A stretch of DNA of 64,000 nt from an uncultured Paracoccaceae bacterium (GCA_947502145.1 CANMYO010000001.1:930001-994000); one strand, 5' to 3'; numbered from the stretch's first letter, positions 33,317-43,514 are shown. The notes: generated by a model not told the origin, from the sequence alone. Translations and numbers: made by a program.

Positions 33317-34792
33317 TCATGCCGCTGCCTTTTTCCCGCGCCGTGCCGCCAAGGCGCGCTGCACCTCTTCCCAAAGCACATGCTTTAGCCCCACAATGCA
33401 GCCCACCCAGGCCAATGCCGTTACAATCATGACCACCGTAAAGTATCCGATGGACACCGGCACAGTCGCGAAATCCTGACCCAGCATGACGTAATTGAGT
33501 GCGGCGACGACCCCGGCCAGAATTGCACTATGTCGCATGGACCGCAGCAGACCGCGCAGGCTCAGCCCGATTTCGCGCCGCAACAGCAGCGCCATCAGCA
33601 CCAGACTCGCGCCATGCGCAATCACGATGCCCCAGACAAATGCGCTAAATCCATAGCTTAACGCAACCAGCAGAATCGCGATCCGCACCACTTGGTTGAT
33701 CAGACTGAACCACAGGCGAAGCCCAACCTTCCCCCGCCCCGTCAAAAGGTTCATCCCGGCAACGGTATAGGGTGTCAGAATGCCACCAATTGCCAGAACC
33801 TGCGTAATCGGAACACTGACGGTCCAGTTGGGGCCCAGCAATAGCGGGATCAGCGTTGCCGCATTCATCATCACAAAGATGTAAAGCGGCCAGGATACCG
33901 CTGCCACAACGATGACAAACCGAACATAGGCATTGCGACTGTCCTCCAGGCTGCCCTTTGCCTTCTTGGCAAACCATGACGTCGTCACCGGCCCCGTCGC
34001 AACCTCAAGTCCCTGCCGGAAGAAGGTGATCAATGTCTGACCGCGGCCATAAAACCCAACCGTTGCTGCGTCATATGCCCGGCCCAGCAGCATCGTGGGG
34101 GCATAATAGCCGATGTTGTTCAGCAATGTGCCCGATGCCGACAGCGTGCCAAACCGCAACAGCTCTGTCATGCCACGCAGACGCGGGCGAAAGATGATGT
34201 TCTTGGGGTCATAGAAGATCACCATCACAGTCGACACGACGTTTGCCGCGACATAGCCCCACGCAAGGCTGATCAGCCCGAAATCAAGATAGATCAGGAT
34301 GATCACCAACCCGGTATCGGCCAGTGTCGCAGCGATGCGGATGATCGACAGTGGCACAAACCGCAAATCGCGATTCATCAGTGCCTGGTTGATCGCGCCA
34401 ATCGGCAGGATCAGGAAAGACAACGCCATCAGCTGGATCATTCCGGTCAGGTCGGGCATCGCGAAAAAGTCGGCAGCATAGGGTGCCGCGATCAAAAACG
34501 CCGTTGTGACAACAATCGCCATGACAAACAGCACCGTTGAACACAGACCCAACTGATGGCGGTCAATTTCCTTGCGCGAGACGATGAAATCCCAGGTTCC
34601 ATAGACCCGGAACACCTGCGCCATAAAGATCAGCGCGCCGGCAATCGTGTAAACGCCGATATCCGTTGGGGTCAGCAACCGCGAGATTACCGCGATCTTT
34701 ACGAAGCTGAGGACAAACATCAGGTATTGCGCGCCACTTGCGACAATGGCCGACACACGAAAACTATTCATGGCACCCGGCACCGTTGGCAT
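33317..34792 (-). CDS. wzx: Lipid-linked oligosaccharide flippase (Wzx, MOP superfamily)
   Basis: A 491-residue membrane protein with about 12-14 hydrophobic helices. The N-terminal part SAIVASGAQYLMFVLSFVKIAVISRLLTPTDIGVYTIAGAL and the repeat AYDAATVGFYGRGQTLITFF are typical of Wzx/RfbX (PST family). It moves undecaprenyl-linked repeat units across the inner membrane. A start seven codons later (ATG 34771) is possible. It heads the operon continuing with the deacetylase, PssD/PssE, the sugar dehydrogenase and perhaps FkbM; its promoter should be in 34793-34931. Confidence 0.9.
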   Translation of the reverse strand: MPTVPGAMNSFRVSAIVASGAQYLMFVLSFVKIAVISRLLTPTDIGVYTIAGALIFMAQVFRVYGTWDFIVSRKEIDRHQLGLCSTVLFVMAIVVTTAFLIAAPYAADFFAMPDLTGMIQLMALSFLILPIGAINQALMNRDLRFVPLSIIRIAATLADTGLVIILIYLDFGLISLAWGYVAANVVSTVMVIFYDPKNIIFRPRLRGMTELLRFGTLSASGTLLNNIGYYAPTMLLGRAYDAATVGFYGRGQTLITFFRQGLEVATGPVTTSWFAKKAKGSLEDSRNAYVRFVIVVAAVSWPLYIFVMMNAATLIPLLLGPNWTVSVPITQVLAIGGILTPYTVAGMNLLTGRGKVGLRLWFSLINQVVRIAILLVALSYGFSAFVWGIVIAHGASLVLMALLLRREIGLSLRGLLRSMRHSAILAGVVAALNYVMLGQDFATVPVSIGYFTVVMIVTALAWVGCIVGLKHVLWEEVQRALAARRGKKAAA

Positions 34793-34931
34793 GCAACGTC
34801 GTCTGCAACAACTTCAATCCCATATGCTCGCAATGCCGTCCTGATTACTGGGCCGCGTATAGCCCTCAAACTTCAATATAACTATGTCGAATACCCCAGT
34901 TTTTGCGGGGAATTTGCGCAGTTTTGCGTCG

Positions 34932-35801
34932 CTAGCTCAACAAGCCGCGCAGATATGCGCCATAACTGTTCTTGCCGAACATGTCTGCGCGCGCGGCAAG
35001 GGCGTCGCGATCGATCCATCCGGCGGCATAGGCGATTTCCTCGGGCGACCCGGTCTGCAACCCTTGTCTGTCCTGCAATGTGCGCACGAAATTGCCCGCA
35101 TCCAGCAGCGATGCATGCGTGCCGGTGTCCAGCCATGCAAACCCGCGTCCCATCTTTTCGACGGTCAGCGTTCCGGCGGCCAGGTACATCTCCAACAACG
35201 TGACAATCTCAAGCTCACCCCGCGCTGACGGGGACACTTTGCGCGCAAGCCTAGGCGCGTCACCGTCAAGAAAATAAAGGCCCGTCACCGCGTAAGGCGA
35301 CGGCGCGACGTCTGGCTTTTCGACAATTGCCTTGACCCGCGCGCCATCAAAATCAACCACGCCATAGCGTTCCGGGTCCGACACTCGATACCCGAAAACC
35401 GTTCCGCCGGTTTCCTTTTGATCCGCTTTGGCAAGGCTCTCGGGCAGTCCGTGCCCGAAAAAGATATTGTCCCCCAGCACCATCGCCGAAGGGGCACCGT
35501 CAAGAAAATCCTCTGCCAGAATATAGGCTTGTGCCAATCCATCCGGGCTTGGTTGCACGATCCAGGTCAGCGAAATGCCCCATTGTGACCCATCCCCCAT
35601 CAACCGCTGGAACTGCGCCTGATCCTGCGGCGTGGTAATCATCGCAATGTCGCGGATACCGGCCAGCATCAGAATGCTGAGCGGATAAAAGATCATCGGC
35701 TTGTCATATACCGGTAGCAATTGCTTTGAGACGGCCAGCGTCATCGGATAAAGCCGGGTGCCGGACCCCCCTGCCAGAATGATGCCCTTGCGCTGTGTCA
35801 C
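34932..35801 (-). CDS. rmlA: Glucose-1-phosphate thymidylyltransferase
   Basis: A 289-residue RmlA. The nucleotide-binding start is GIILAGGSGTRLYPMT and the other landmarks are KPMIFYPLSILMLAGI, VLGDNIFFGHGL, EKP and WLDTGTHASLL. It makes dTDP-glucose from dTTP and glucose-1-phosphate, the first step to dTDP-L-rhamnose. The GTG at 35801 is chosen because the family begins right there and it overlaps the rmlD stop as GTGA; the open frame upstream is overlap with rmlD. Confidence 0.95.
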   Translation of the reverse strand: MTQRKGIILAGGSGTRLYPMTLAVSKQLLPVYDKPMIFYPLSILMLAGIRDIAMITTPQDQAQFQRLMGDGSQWGISLTWIVQPSPDGLAQAYILAEDFLDGAPSAMVLGDNIFFGHGLPESLAKADQKETGGTVFGYRVSDPERYGVVDFDGARVKAIVEKPDVAPSPYAVTGLYFLDGDAPRLARKVSPSARGELEIVTLLEMYLAAGTLTVEKMGRGFAWLDTGTHASLLDAGNFVRTLQDRQGLQTGSPEEIAYAAGWIDRDALAARADMFGKNSYGAYLRGLLS

Positions 35802-36658
35802 TGTGCTGTCTCCTGCAAGATTCTGGCCACATCCGAACGCAGCGCGGCCTTCCAATCCGGAGGCGTAATGCCGAATTGCTGCGTCAGCGTGGCGCAATCA
35901 AGCCGGGAATTTGACGGTCGTTCTGCCGGGGTCGGATAGTCGCTGCCGGGAATATCCGTCACCGTCACGCGCTGTCCTGATATGGCAAAAATGGCCCGGG
36001 CGAAGGCCGCCCAACTGACCGCCGGCTGTCCACAGAAATGGTAGGTTCCGGCCTTGTTAGGGTCTTTTTCCAGCTGTTCGGCGATGCTGAGGCAGGCCGC
36101 CGCAATCGCACTGGCCGGGGTGGGGCCCATGATCTGGTCAGCGACAACATTTAATGTATCCCGGCTTGCGCCGAGCCGGATCATCGTCTTCACGAAATTC
36201 GTACCATCGGGCGAAAAGACCGATGACGTGCGCAGGATCACCGCCGCGCCACCCGCGGCGCGAACCGCGTGCTCTCCCGCCAGCTTACTACGTCCATAGG
36301 CTCCAAGCGGGGCGGTCCGGTCTGCGGGTTGCCAAGGGACCTGACCAGAGCCGTCAAAGACATAATCCGTCGAAATATGCACAAACGGCACGCCAAGCCG
36401 GGCACAGGCGACGGCCATTGCACCGGGCGCATCGCCATTGATCCGCGTGGCCAGCGCCTCGTCAGTTTCCGCTTGATCCACCGCCGTATATGCGGCCGCA
36501 TTGATTACCCTCGTGGGTGCAATGCTGTCGATATATGCCGCAATTGTCTCTGGTTTGCCCAGATCAAGATGATCGCGGCCAGCAAATCGCGCCTCCGGTT
36601 TCGCGCGCCGCAGCGCCTGGGCCACCTGCCCCGTTGATCCAAAGACAAGCAGGGTCAT
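35798..36658 (-). CDS. rmlD: dTDP-4-dehydrorhamnose reductase
   Basis: A 286-residue SDR enzyme with NAD(P)-binding [16 protein letters not shown], the substrate region [30 protein letters not shown] and active-site [12 protein letters not shown]. It reduces dTDP-4-keto-rhamnose to dTDP-L-rhamnose, the last step of the pathway. Four-base overlap with rmlB upstream. Confidence 0.95.
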   Translation of the reverse strand: MTLLVFGSTGQVAQALRRAKPEARFAGRDHLDLGKPETIAAYIDSIAPTRVINAAAYTAVDQAETDEALATRINGDAPGAMAVACARLGVPFVHISTDYVFDGSGQVPWQPADRTAPLGAYGRSKLAGEHAVRAAGGAAVILRTSSVFSPDGTNFVKTMIRLGASRDTLNVVADQIMGPTPASAIAAACLSIAEQLEKDPNKAGTYHFCGQPAVSWAAFARAIFAISGQRVTVTDIPGSDYPTPAERPSNSRLDCATLTQQFGITPPDWKAALRSDVARILQETAQ

Positions 36659-37692
36659 CCAGTGCCCAGCCGTTGTCCGACGCCCTGCCGGTCAAGCAGC
36701 GCCTGCCACCAATCCGCATTGTCCAGATACCATTGCACGGTCAGCCGCAAACCTTCGTCAACCGTCACCGACGGTGTCCAGCCCAGTTCGTCCGCGATCC
36801 GGCTTGCGTCGATGGCATAGCGCTGATCATGGCCCGGGCGATCAGTGACAAGCGTAATCAGGTCGCGATAGGGCGCGGGACCGGGCCGCAGCTCATCCAA
36901 AATCGCGCATAGCTTATGCACAAGATCAATGTTGCGGACTTCGTTAAAGCCACCAATATTGTAAGAACGACCTAATTTTCCCTTGTTTAGACACTGAATC
37001 AGCGCCGTGGCATGGTCTTCGACGTATAGCCAGTCACGGATGTTCTCGCCCGCGCCGTAAACCGGAATGGGCTTGTTCTGTAGCGCATTCAGGATCACCA
37101 CGGGCACAAGCTTTTCGGGGAACTGATAAGGACCGTAGTTGTTGGAACAATTGGTCAGGACAACCGGCAGCCCATAGGTTTCAGCCCAGGCCCTGACCAG
37201 ATGATCCGATCCCGCCTTGGAGGCGGAATAGGGGCTGCGCGGGTCATAGGGGCTGTCTTCGGTGAAAAGCCCCGCTGGCCCAAGCGATCCAAACACCTCA
37301 TCGGTCGAAATATGGTGGAACCGAAAGGTCTCCGGCTTGCCGTTGCCCAGCCAATAACTCCGGGCCGCCTCAAGCAGATTGAAGGTGCCAACCAGATTGG
37401 TGTGAATGAAATCGCCCGGACCATCAATCGACCGGTCGACATGGCTTTCGGCGGCAAGATGCATCACCGCATCAGGCTGATGTTCCGCGAAAACCCGGTC
37501 CACTTCGGCCCGGTCGCAAATGTCGACCTGTTCCAGCACATAGTTTGGGCTCTTGGCTGCCTCCGCGACGTTTTCAAGGCAGGCCGCATAGGTCAACACA
37601 TCCAGATTCACCACGCTGTCGCCCCGCGCGATGGCCTGCCTGACCACGGCCGATCCGATAAATCCCGCACCACCAGTGACAAGAATTTTCAT
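36655..37692 (-). CDS. rmlB: dTDP-glucose 4,6-dehydratase
   Basis: A 345-residue extended [18 protein letters not shown] at the N-terminus, [15 protein letters not shown], then the active-site [14 protein letters not shown] and [14 protein letters not shown]. It converts dTDP-glucose to dTDP-4-keto-6-deoxyglucose using bound NAD. It overlaps rmlC by four bases. Confidence 0.96.
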   Translation of the reverse strand: MKILVTGGAGFIGSAVVRQAIARGDSVVNLDVLTYAACLENVAEAAKSPNYVLEQVDICDRAEVDRVFAEHQPDAVMHLAAESHVDRSIDGPGDFIHTNLVGTFNLLEAARSYWLGNGKPETFRFHHISTDEVFGSLGPAGLFTEDSPYDPRSPYSASKAGSDHLVRAWAETYGLPVVLTNCSNNYGPYQFPEKLVPVVILNALQNKPIPVYGAGENIRDWLYVEDHATALIQCLNKGKLGRSYNIGGFNEVRNIDLVHKLCAILDELRPGPAPYRDLITLVTDRPGHDQRYAIDASRIADELGWTPSVTVDEGLRLTVQWYLDNADWWQALLDRQGVGQRLGTG

Positions 37693-38246
37693 GACACGCT
37701 CCAGGTAAAGGGCGATTGAAACTCTGCAAACGGTGGTGCGGCTGCATCCTTTTCAGATAGAACCGGCGCACCGGTCAGGGGCCAGTCTATCCCGCAGCTG
37801 TCCCAGTGGACCCCGCCATCCGCCGCCGGCGCGTAATAGTCGGAACATTTGTAAACGATCTCGGTTTCAGGCTCTAACGTGAGGAAACCATGGGCGAATC
37901 CGACGGGGATCAGCAGTTGCCGCCCGTTTTCAAAACTCAAAGTTTCGCCGTGCCACTGGCCGTAAGTCGGGCTGCCGCGCCGCATATCAACGGCGACATC
38001 AAACAGGGACCCGCGGCCGCAGCGCACCAGTTTCGCCTGCGCGTGGGGCGGGGTCTGGAAATGCAGGCCCCGCAACGTGCCGGCTGCCATCGACATGGAA
38101 TGGTTGTCCTGCACAAAGTCCAGCACAATGCCTTCGGCGGCGAGCGCCGATTTGCTCCAGCTTTCGCAGAAAAAGCCGCGTGCATCGCCAAAGCGTTTGG
38201 GTGTGATCGCGATCACACCGGGCAAGGGGGTTTGATCAATCTGCAC
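37689..38246 (-). CDS. rmlC: dTDP-4-dehydrorhamnose 3,5-epimerase
   Basis: A 185-residue cupin-fold epimerase with [44 protein letters not shown] and [24 protein letters not shown], the family landmarks including the catalytic His in GLHFQ. It is eight bases after the GT2 gene and starts the rmlCBDA block. Confidence 0.95.
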   Translation of the reverse strand: MQIDQTPLPGVIAITPKRFGDARGFFCESWSKSALAAEGIVLDFVQDNHSMSMAAGTLRGLHFQTPPHAQAKLVRCGRGSLFDVAVDMRRGSPTYGQWHGETLSFENGRQLLIPVGFAHGFLTLEPETEIVYKCSDYYAPAADGGVHWDSCGIDWPLTGAPVLSEKDAAAPPFAEFQSPFTWSVS

Positions 38247-38254
38247 GTCGTTTC

Positions 38255-39127
38255 CTAATCATCACGCCAAAGGCCAGCGGCCTGTTTCAACATCCAAGCC
38301 CCACGATAGACACGAATCCGCAGCAATGTGAGACACCCCCGCCACCGCTCACCCCATCCATTCAGGGTCGGCGAAGACAGGATCCGCGGCATATGGACAA
38401 ATGCGCTGAGCGGCATTGCCAGCCCGCGCAGCGCCCAGCGCAGGCGAAAGGCCGAGGTATGCGGCGCGTTCAGCAGGTGCATTTCCCGGGTCACCCGGCG
38501 AAACTTGTGGCGCAGTGCAGGCCAGTCCTGTCGTGACGGATGGCCGGCCCCAAACCGGTCTTCATAGACCAGCTGCAGCCCGGCCGCCTTGGCCCGCAGG
38601 CTCCAGTCCCAATCCTCGGACGGACCGGCGCGGAACGGGCCCGCCTTCTCAAAATCATCGCGCATCACCACCAGATTGCCTGACCCGACAAAGCCCTTGG
38701 TCTCGACATATGATCGCATGTCAAAGGCAAAGACCGTTTCAAAGGCCTCGGCGCCGCTGCGTGGTGGCGGGGATTCGTCAAACACGTCAACCCGGCCACC
38801 CACGGCCTTGCCCGGTGCGGCGCTGGCCAGTCCTGTGGCCACCCAATCCGCATCCGGGACACAATCGCTGTCGATGAACATCAGGATCGGCGCATCGGTA
38901 ACCGCCACACCCATGTTGCGGGCCTCGGCGGCGCCCTTTTTGGGCTGGGTGACAAATCGGACCTGCGGGTAGTCGGCCACCACCGCGTCAATCCCACCGG
39001 GCGTCGCGTTATCAGCAACGACAATTTCGCCCTGCGACAGATCCTGCGCCAGCAAGGCATCCAGACACAGCCGCAGCCGGTCCATGTCATTGTAATGGGG
39101 CACAATAATCGCAAACTTGCGGGTCAT
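38255..39127 (-). CDS. Family 2 glycosyltransferase
   Basis: A 290-residue GT-A enzyme: FAIIVPHYNDMDRLRLCLDALLAQ and IVVADNATPGG at the start, the DxD site IDSDCVPDADWV at about 90, and GPSEDWDWSLRAKAAGLQLVY as the ED motif. It adds one sugar to the growing EPS unit, perhaps rhamnose as it heads the rmlCBDA operon. ATG 39127 is preferred to a TTG six codons earlier. Confidence 0.86.
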   Translation of the reverse strand: MTRKFAIIVPHYNDMDRLRLCLDALLAQDLSQGEIVVADNATPGGIDAVVADYPQVRFVTQPKKGAAEARNMGVAVTDAPILMFIDSDCVPDADWVATGLASAAPGKAVGGRVDVFDESPPPRSGAEAFETVFAFDMRSYVETKGFVGSGNLVVMRDDFEKAGPFRAGPSEDWDWSLRAKAAGLQLVYEDRFGAGHPSRQDWPALRHKFRRVTREMHLLNAPHTSAFRLRWALRGLAMPLSAFVHMPRILSSPTLNGWGERWRGCLTLLRIRVYRGAWMLKQAAGLWRDD

Positions 39128-39241
39128 GAAATGTCCGAAACTCAACCGTTATGGCACGGGAGTGAAATATCCGCCTGCGTATTGCAAGCCTTCTTGGCCC
39201 GATGTCAGACGCCGTGACCCCTGCGCACCAGTCGATTTTGG

Positions 39242-39964
39242 CTAGTCCGGCGCGTCCATCGCCGCGGACGGATAGGCAAACATGACAATGACGAAGCCCG
39301 CCAGAAAGCCACCCAGATGGGTCTGCCAGGCCAGTTGTCCGCTTAGCGCCCACCACATCGCAATATTGATCGCCACCAGCATTGCCATCACCTGCAGAAC
39401 CGGCCGCAGGCTCGCGCGTAGCGACACCCGTGCCAGATAGCTCCACCCCAGCAGCGCGCCCGCAAGGCCGAACAAGGCGCCCGATGCGCCCACCATCGGG
39501 TTTGGACCTTCTGCCAGAATCGCGTAGCCGACCGCGCCGCCAAACAACGACACCGTGTAGATGACGGCAAAGCCGCGCTGCCCCACCATGTCGACCACCG
39601 CGCGCCCCAGGCTCCAAAGCGTGAACATGTTCACCAGCAAATGGATCGGTCCGCCGTGCAGGAAACCGTAGGTCAGGAACATCGTATAGGGCTGCGCGCT
39701 GTAGTTAGGTCGCCAATCGCCCAGCAGACCGGGCCAGAATCCGGCAAACTCATAGACGGTCAGGCGCAGGCGGGGCGTGCGGATCAGTGACCAGTCAGAG
39801 GTGGTGAGGGCCGCTTCGACCACCGTGCACAGCGCGATCAGCGCAACAATCAGAAAAATTGCGGAACGTTGCGCGCCGGGTGTCACCGCGTTTGACGTAT
39901 CAGATGGCACGTTTTTAAGGCCCGATGTGATGCGAGGTCCTGCCCTTGTTACGCGCTCGGACAA
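39242..39964 (-). CDS. Rhomboid-family intramembrane serine protease
   Basis: A 240-residue protein with six or so membrane helices. It has the rhomboid catalytic serine in GASGALFGLAGALLG, the histidine in WQTHLGGFLAGFV and the HLLVNMFTLWSLG helix with the oxyanion His/Asn. Rhomboids cut membrane segments of other proteins. It stands alone between the EPS and T6SS loci; no GlyGly-CTERM substrate is nearby. The start is uncertain: 39964 is TTG, and GTG 39910 is another candidate. Confidence 0.85.
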   Translation of the reverse strand: MSERVTRAGPRITSGLKNVPSDTSNAVTPGAQRSAIFLIVALIALCTVVEAALTTSDWSLIRTPRLRLTVYEFAGFWPGLLGDWRPNYSAQPYTMFLTYGFLHGGPIHLLVNMFTLWSLGRAVVDMVGQRGFAVIYTVSLFGGAVGYAILAEGPNPMVGASGALFGLAGALLGWSYLARVSLRASLRPVLQVMAMLVAINIAMWWALSGQLAWQTHLGGFLAGFVIVMFAYPSAAMDAPD

Positions 39965-40039
39965 ATCTTGGAAAGGCGCGAACGCAATGCGCGCTTGACG
40001 CTACGGTGGGAAATCTGAAAACTTGGGTCTGTTATCAAC

Positions 40040-40687
40040 ATGTCACATTCTTTGAAGGTCGGGTTTTTGGACACGCATACTATGCCTTCCACGGGACAGT
40101 CCCGCCAGTCGGGCGATGACCCTGACAAGACCCGGCCCCCGGCGGCAACGCTGCGTTATGATACGCTTGCTGATCTGTTCGCCGCGATTCCCCAGTTTGC
40201 CGAACTGACACGCGACCGCCCGCGCCCGCATGAAGACGCGCAGGACGTGCTGTTTCGCCTGCGCCGGTCGAACACGCCCGAAGAGGCGATCACCTTTACC
40301 GCGTTTGCATTTGTGCCAAAGCTGGCAATCTGGTGGGGCTATGAATGCCTGCGATCCATCCCCGAGGTGCTGACCGCCACCGACCGCGAGCTGATGGAAG
40401 GCATTGCACAGTGGATCGGGCAGCCCACGATGGAACATCGCCATGCGGTGATGAAACAGGCGCTTTGGGCCCCAGAACGAAGCTCAGGCGTGCATTTGGG
40501 ACTGGCGGTTGGCTGGTCTGGCGGCTCCATCGCGCCCAATGATCCGGCACCGGTCCCGCTGCACCGTTGCCCAAGGGCGATCAATACGGCGGTGTTGTCG
40601 TGCCTGGCACAAGCCAATATCAGTCGCCGCACGATCTATTTGACGCGCTTCATGGACGTGGCACAATCGCTGTTCAAAGTGTATTGA
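40040..40687 (+). CDS. Conserved protein at the head of the T6SS operon, function unknown
   Basis: A 215-residue soluble, mostly helical protein with no signal peptide. I do not recognise the family with certainty. It contains FVPKLAIWWGYECLRSI at about 93-109, and a C-terminal CPRAINTAVLSCLAQANISRRTIYLTRFMDVAQSLFKVY. The position 36 bases before tagH on the same strand suggests a regulatory or assembly role in T6SS. A later ATG at 40082 would shorten it by 14 residues. Confidence 0.6.
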   Translation: MSHSLKVGFLDTHTMPSTGQSRQSGDDPDKTRPPAATLRYDTLADLFAAIPQFAELTRDRPRPHEDAQDVLFRLRRSNTPEEAITFTAFAFVPKLAIWWGYECLRSIPEVLTATDRELMEGIAQWIGQPTMEHRHAVMKQALWAPERSSGVHLGLAVGWSGGSIAPNDPAPVPLHRCPRAINTAVLSCLAQANISRRTIYLTRFMDVAQSLFKVY

Positions 40688-40723
40688 TCGCGCGACTCTT
40701 TCTGACCTGATATTCGGACCCCC

Positions 40724-41977
40724 ATGACTCTGACCCTGAAAATCGACAATTATGATGTGTTGCAGGACGGCGGCCCAACATTTGTGACCGTTTCGGGCAA
40801 GGGCCTGCAGATAGGCCGCTCCACCTCGATGGATTGGACCCTGCCCGATCCAGAGCGCCACATCTCAAGCCACCATTTCAGTGTCGAGTTTCGCGACAAT
40901 GCCTATTTTCTGGTTGATACCTCGACCAACGGTGTCTTTCTGGATGGGCAACGCCATCGCATCGACGGTGCGCATCAGCTTGCCACAGGTGACCGGTTTC
41001 AGGTTGGCCACTATTATATCGTTGCCACAGTCGAAGGTGGCGTGCCCAAGGCGACCGGCTTTACGGCAACCGCAGGTGCCCCCGCCGCAGCACCTGCGCC
41101 ACTGGCCCCGGTTGCCGATGATCACGATCCCTGGTCGATGGGTGCCCCTGCGACGCCGATTGATCCCATCGCAAAGCCGCCGCGCGACCCCTTTGCGGAT
41201 TTCAGTCAGGACTTCATCGTCAATCCGCATGCCCCAGCCGCATCTCCGCCGCCACCGGCGCAGACCCCTGCTGCGCCTGACACGTCTGGTTCCGCGTCAC
41301 CGTTTGATGATGCACCGCCGGCAAGCGGGGGATTCGCCCCAACACCAGCCGCGCCAGCGCCAACACCTGCGCCCGCCCCGGCTGCGCCGGGCGCTGCAAC
41401 CGGTAATGTCCTGGCCGCATTCTGCGAAGGTGCAGGGTTGCCGGCGGGCAGTTACGGCGCTGCCGACGCAGAGGCATTGGCCCGCGAACTTGGCCGCACC
41501 ATGCGCGTCGCTGCGCAGGAACTGATGGCCATGCTGCAGGACCGCGCCAGCGCCAAGAAGTTCACCCGTGGCGGCGAACGCACAATGATGGGCAATACCG
41601 AAAACAACCCGCTGAAGTTCCTTCCCGATGCGGCCCAGGCGCTTGAAGTGATGTTCCTGCAGCCACGCCCCGGCTTCATGGAGGGCGGTCAAGGCGTTGA
41701 TTCTGCACTGAAAGACGTCCGCACGCACCAAATGGCGGTCTTTGCCGCGATCCAGCCTGCGTTGATCCAATTGCTTGCCGATATTGCCCCGGAAGCCATC
41801 GAAGAAGACGCCGGCAGCGGAGGGCTGTTGTCAGGCGGTGGCAAGCGCAAAGCCTGGGATACTTTTGTCGAACGTTGGGACGCAAAGGTCGGCGGCCATG
41901 AGAATGGCATGCTGGGGGCCTTCCTTGCCCATTTCGCAGAGGCCTACCGAGAAGCGGTTAAGTCAGCAAAACGTTAA
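40724..41977 (+). CDS. tagH: T6SS-associated FHA-domain protein TagH
   Basis: A 417-residue protein: N-terminal FHA domain (about residues 1-100) with LQIGRSTSMDWTLPDPERHISSHHFSVEF and STNGVFLDG, the phosphothreonine-binding landmarks. A Pro/Ala-rich linker covers 110-215, then the TagH C-terminal domain (FCEGAGLPAGS..., LKFLPDAAQALEVMF, GAFLAHFAEAYREAV). FHA proteins read threonine phosphorylation set by a PpkA-type kinase; one is encoded at 61280-63847. It regulates T6SS assembly after translation. Confidence 0.9.
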   Translation: MTLTLKIDNYDVLQDGGPTFVTVSGKGLQIGRSTSMDWTLPDPERHISSHHFSVEFRDNAYFLVDTSTNGVFLDGQRHRIDGAHQLATGDRFQVGHYYIVATVEGGVPKATGFTATAGAPAAAPAPLAPVADDHDPWSMGAPATPIDPIAKPPRDPFADFSQDFIVNPHAPAASPPPPAQTPAAPDTSGSASPFDDAPPASGGFAPTPAAPAPTPAPAPAAPGAATGNVLAAFCEGAGLPAGSYGAADAEALARELGRTMRVAAQELMAMLQDRASAKKFTRGGERTMMGNTENNPLKFLPDAAQALEVMFLQPRPGFMEGGQGVDSALKDVRTHQMAVFAAIQPALIQLLADIAPEAIEEDAGSGGLLSGGGKRKAWDTFVERWDAKVGGHENGMLGAFLAHFAEAYREAVKSAKR

Positions 41978-42004
41978 GCTGCCAAAATGCGGTCATTTCA
42001 GGGT

Positions 42005-42021
42005 CATACTCCGTAAGTATG
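42005..42021. promoter_or_regulatory. Inverted repeat in the 175-base tagH-tssA gap
   Basis: CATACT-N5-AGTATG lies 132 bases before tssA, in a gap otherwise without genes. It may be an operator or a hairpin at an internal promoter for tssA onward. Confidence 0.3.
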
Positions 42022-42152
42022 GAATCCCTTGCTTGACCCGAGGGCAGCGAAACATCAGGGTATATGCAAGTCCTAGGGGAAGAATTCCACATGCGCCGAA
42101 ACGACCTTCGCTTTGATATCATTGCGGGAAAACCCTTCAGGGGGCAAATCTG

Positions 42153-43514
42153 ATGGCGCTGGACTGGCTGAAAGACCCCGTTTCCGACGACGCGCCCGCC
42201 GGGCCTGATCTTGAGGCGACAGACGACAATAAATTTGTCGACTTCTACTTCGAGGCCGAAGGCCTCATGCCAGAGCGGTACTTCGTGCCCGGTATTGCCA
42301 GTAAGGACGATGAATTCAGTCCCGGTACTCTGTTCGACAAGAAGTCGGTCAATCTGAAAGAGAACAAGCCGATCATTATTGATCTGCTCAAGCGGTCCCG
42401 CGATCTGCGACTGTTGTCGCTTTTGTCGCGGATCAGCGTTCTGGGTGGCGATCTGGCCGGATTTGCCGAAGGTCTTTCGGGCGCCGCTGATGTGCTCGAA
42501 GCCTTCCCCGAGGATGTGAACCCCCGCGATCACAACGACCGGCGCAGCGCGCTGGATGATCTTGGCGATCCCACCGTTGTTGTCGTGCCGTTGCAATACA
42601 TCGAACTTGCCGGCTCGGGCGAGGTCAGCCTGCGGCGCTATTTGGTCGCGACAGAAAAGGCAAACCCCCGCGAGGGCGAGGTCGGCCTTGTGGCTGGTTC
42701 ACTTGTATCGGAACTTGGTGCGCCCTCAAGCAGCAAGGCGGTCGAGGCCGCCCATGCCGCCCTGAATGATTGCGCCGCTGCAATTGCCCGGATCAAAAGC
42801 GCCTGCCTGCGGGCCGACCAGCCGTTTAATCCGACGCTGGACGACACCGTCTCAACGATTCGCGAGATGCAGGAGCTGATCGCAATGGGACGGTCTGACC
42901 TGCAGCCCTGGGCCGCTGAAGAACCCGCAGCCGACCCAACGCCGGATGACGGCGATGACACGGTTGCAGCAAACGATGGCGACGGCGACAGCCCGACACC
43001 AACCGCGGCACCCGTTGCTGCCGCGCCGACTGTTGTAACCAAGATTCCATCCCGCACCGCGGCTGTGCGGACAATCACCGCCATCGAAACCTACTTTGCC
43101 ACGCATGAACCCTCTTCGCCCGCGCTCTTGCTGATCACGCAGGCCCGCCTGCTGGTCGGAAAGCCGCTGATTGAAGCGTTGGAAACTCTGCTGCCCGCGG
43201 ATGCGGGGCGTGCGATGATCGACTTTGGCCCGGCCACCGGATTCCAGCTTGATATGGGGCGACTCAAGATGCTGGCCGGTGAAGGTGGCAGCGCCGCAGG
43301 CACCATCGAAGACGAAGACCCCGGCGAAGATCCCGTCGTTGCCAACCGTGCAGATGTGGCCGGACATCTGTCGGCATTGGAAGAATTTTTTCGGGCGCGC
43401 GAACCTGCCAGTCCGATTCCCGTCCTGCTCTTCAAAGCGCGGCAATATCTTGAAAAAGACTTCGCCGCGATTGTCGCAGAACTCATACCACCTCAGGTCG
43501 AAGACCAATCTTAG
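42153..43514 (+). CDS. tssA: T6SS protein TssA with two C-terminal repeats
   Basis: A 453-residue TssA/ImpA protein. Residues 1-130 are the ImpA N-terminal domain (DWLKDPVSDDAPAGPDLEATD). An acidic linker covers about 255-295. A typical C-terminal TssA motif follows at about 305-350 (TAIETYFATHEPSSPALLLITQARLLV). A second diverged copy lies at about 405-448 (ALEEFFRAREPASPIPVLLFKARQYL). TssA primes tail tube and sheath assembly and coordinates baseplate docking. The duplication is unusual. Confidence 0.9.
   Translation: MALDWLKDPVSDDAPAGPDLEATDDNKFVDFYFEAEGLMPERYFVPGIASKDDEFSPGTLFDKKSVNLKENKPIIIDLLKRSRDLRLLSLLSRISVLGGDLAGFAEGLSGAADVLEAFPEDVNPRDHNDRRSALDDLGDPTVVVVPLQYIELAGSGEVSLRRYLVATEKANPREGEVGLVAGSLVSELGAPSSSKAVEAAHAALNDCAAAIARIKSACLRADQPFNPTLDDTVSTIREMQELIAMGRSDLQPWAAEEPAADPTPDDGDDTVAANDGDGDSPTPTAAPVAAAPTVVTKIPSRTAAVRTITAIETYFATHEPSSPALLLITQARLLVGKPLIEALETLLPADAGRAMIDFGPATGFQLDMGRLKMLAGEGGSAAGTIEDEDPGEDPVVANRADVAGHLSALEEFFRAREPASPIPVLLFKARQYLEKDFAAIVAELIPPQVEDQS

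Noticed and set aside
39242-39964. Rhombosortase of a GlyGly-CTERM system
   Set aside because: The sequence is an ordinary rhomboid and no GlyGly-CTERM protein is nearby.
42019-42034. Possible sigma-54 (-24/-12) promoter before tssA
   Set aside because: GG and GC elements are present, but the gap between them is eight bases, not ten, so the spacing fails.
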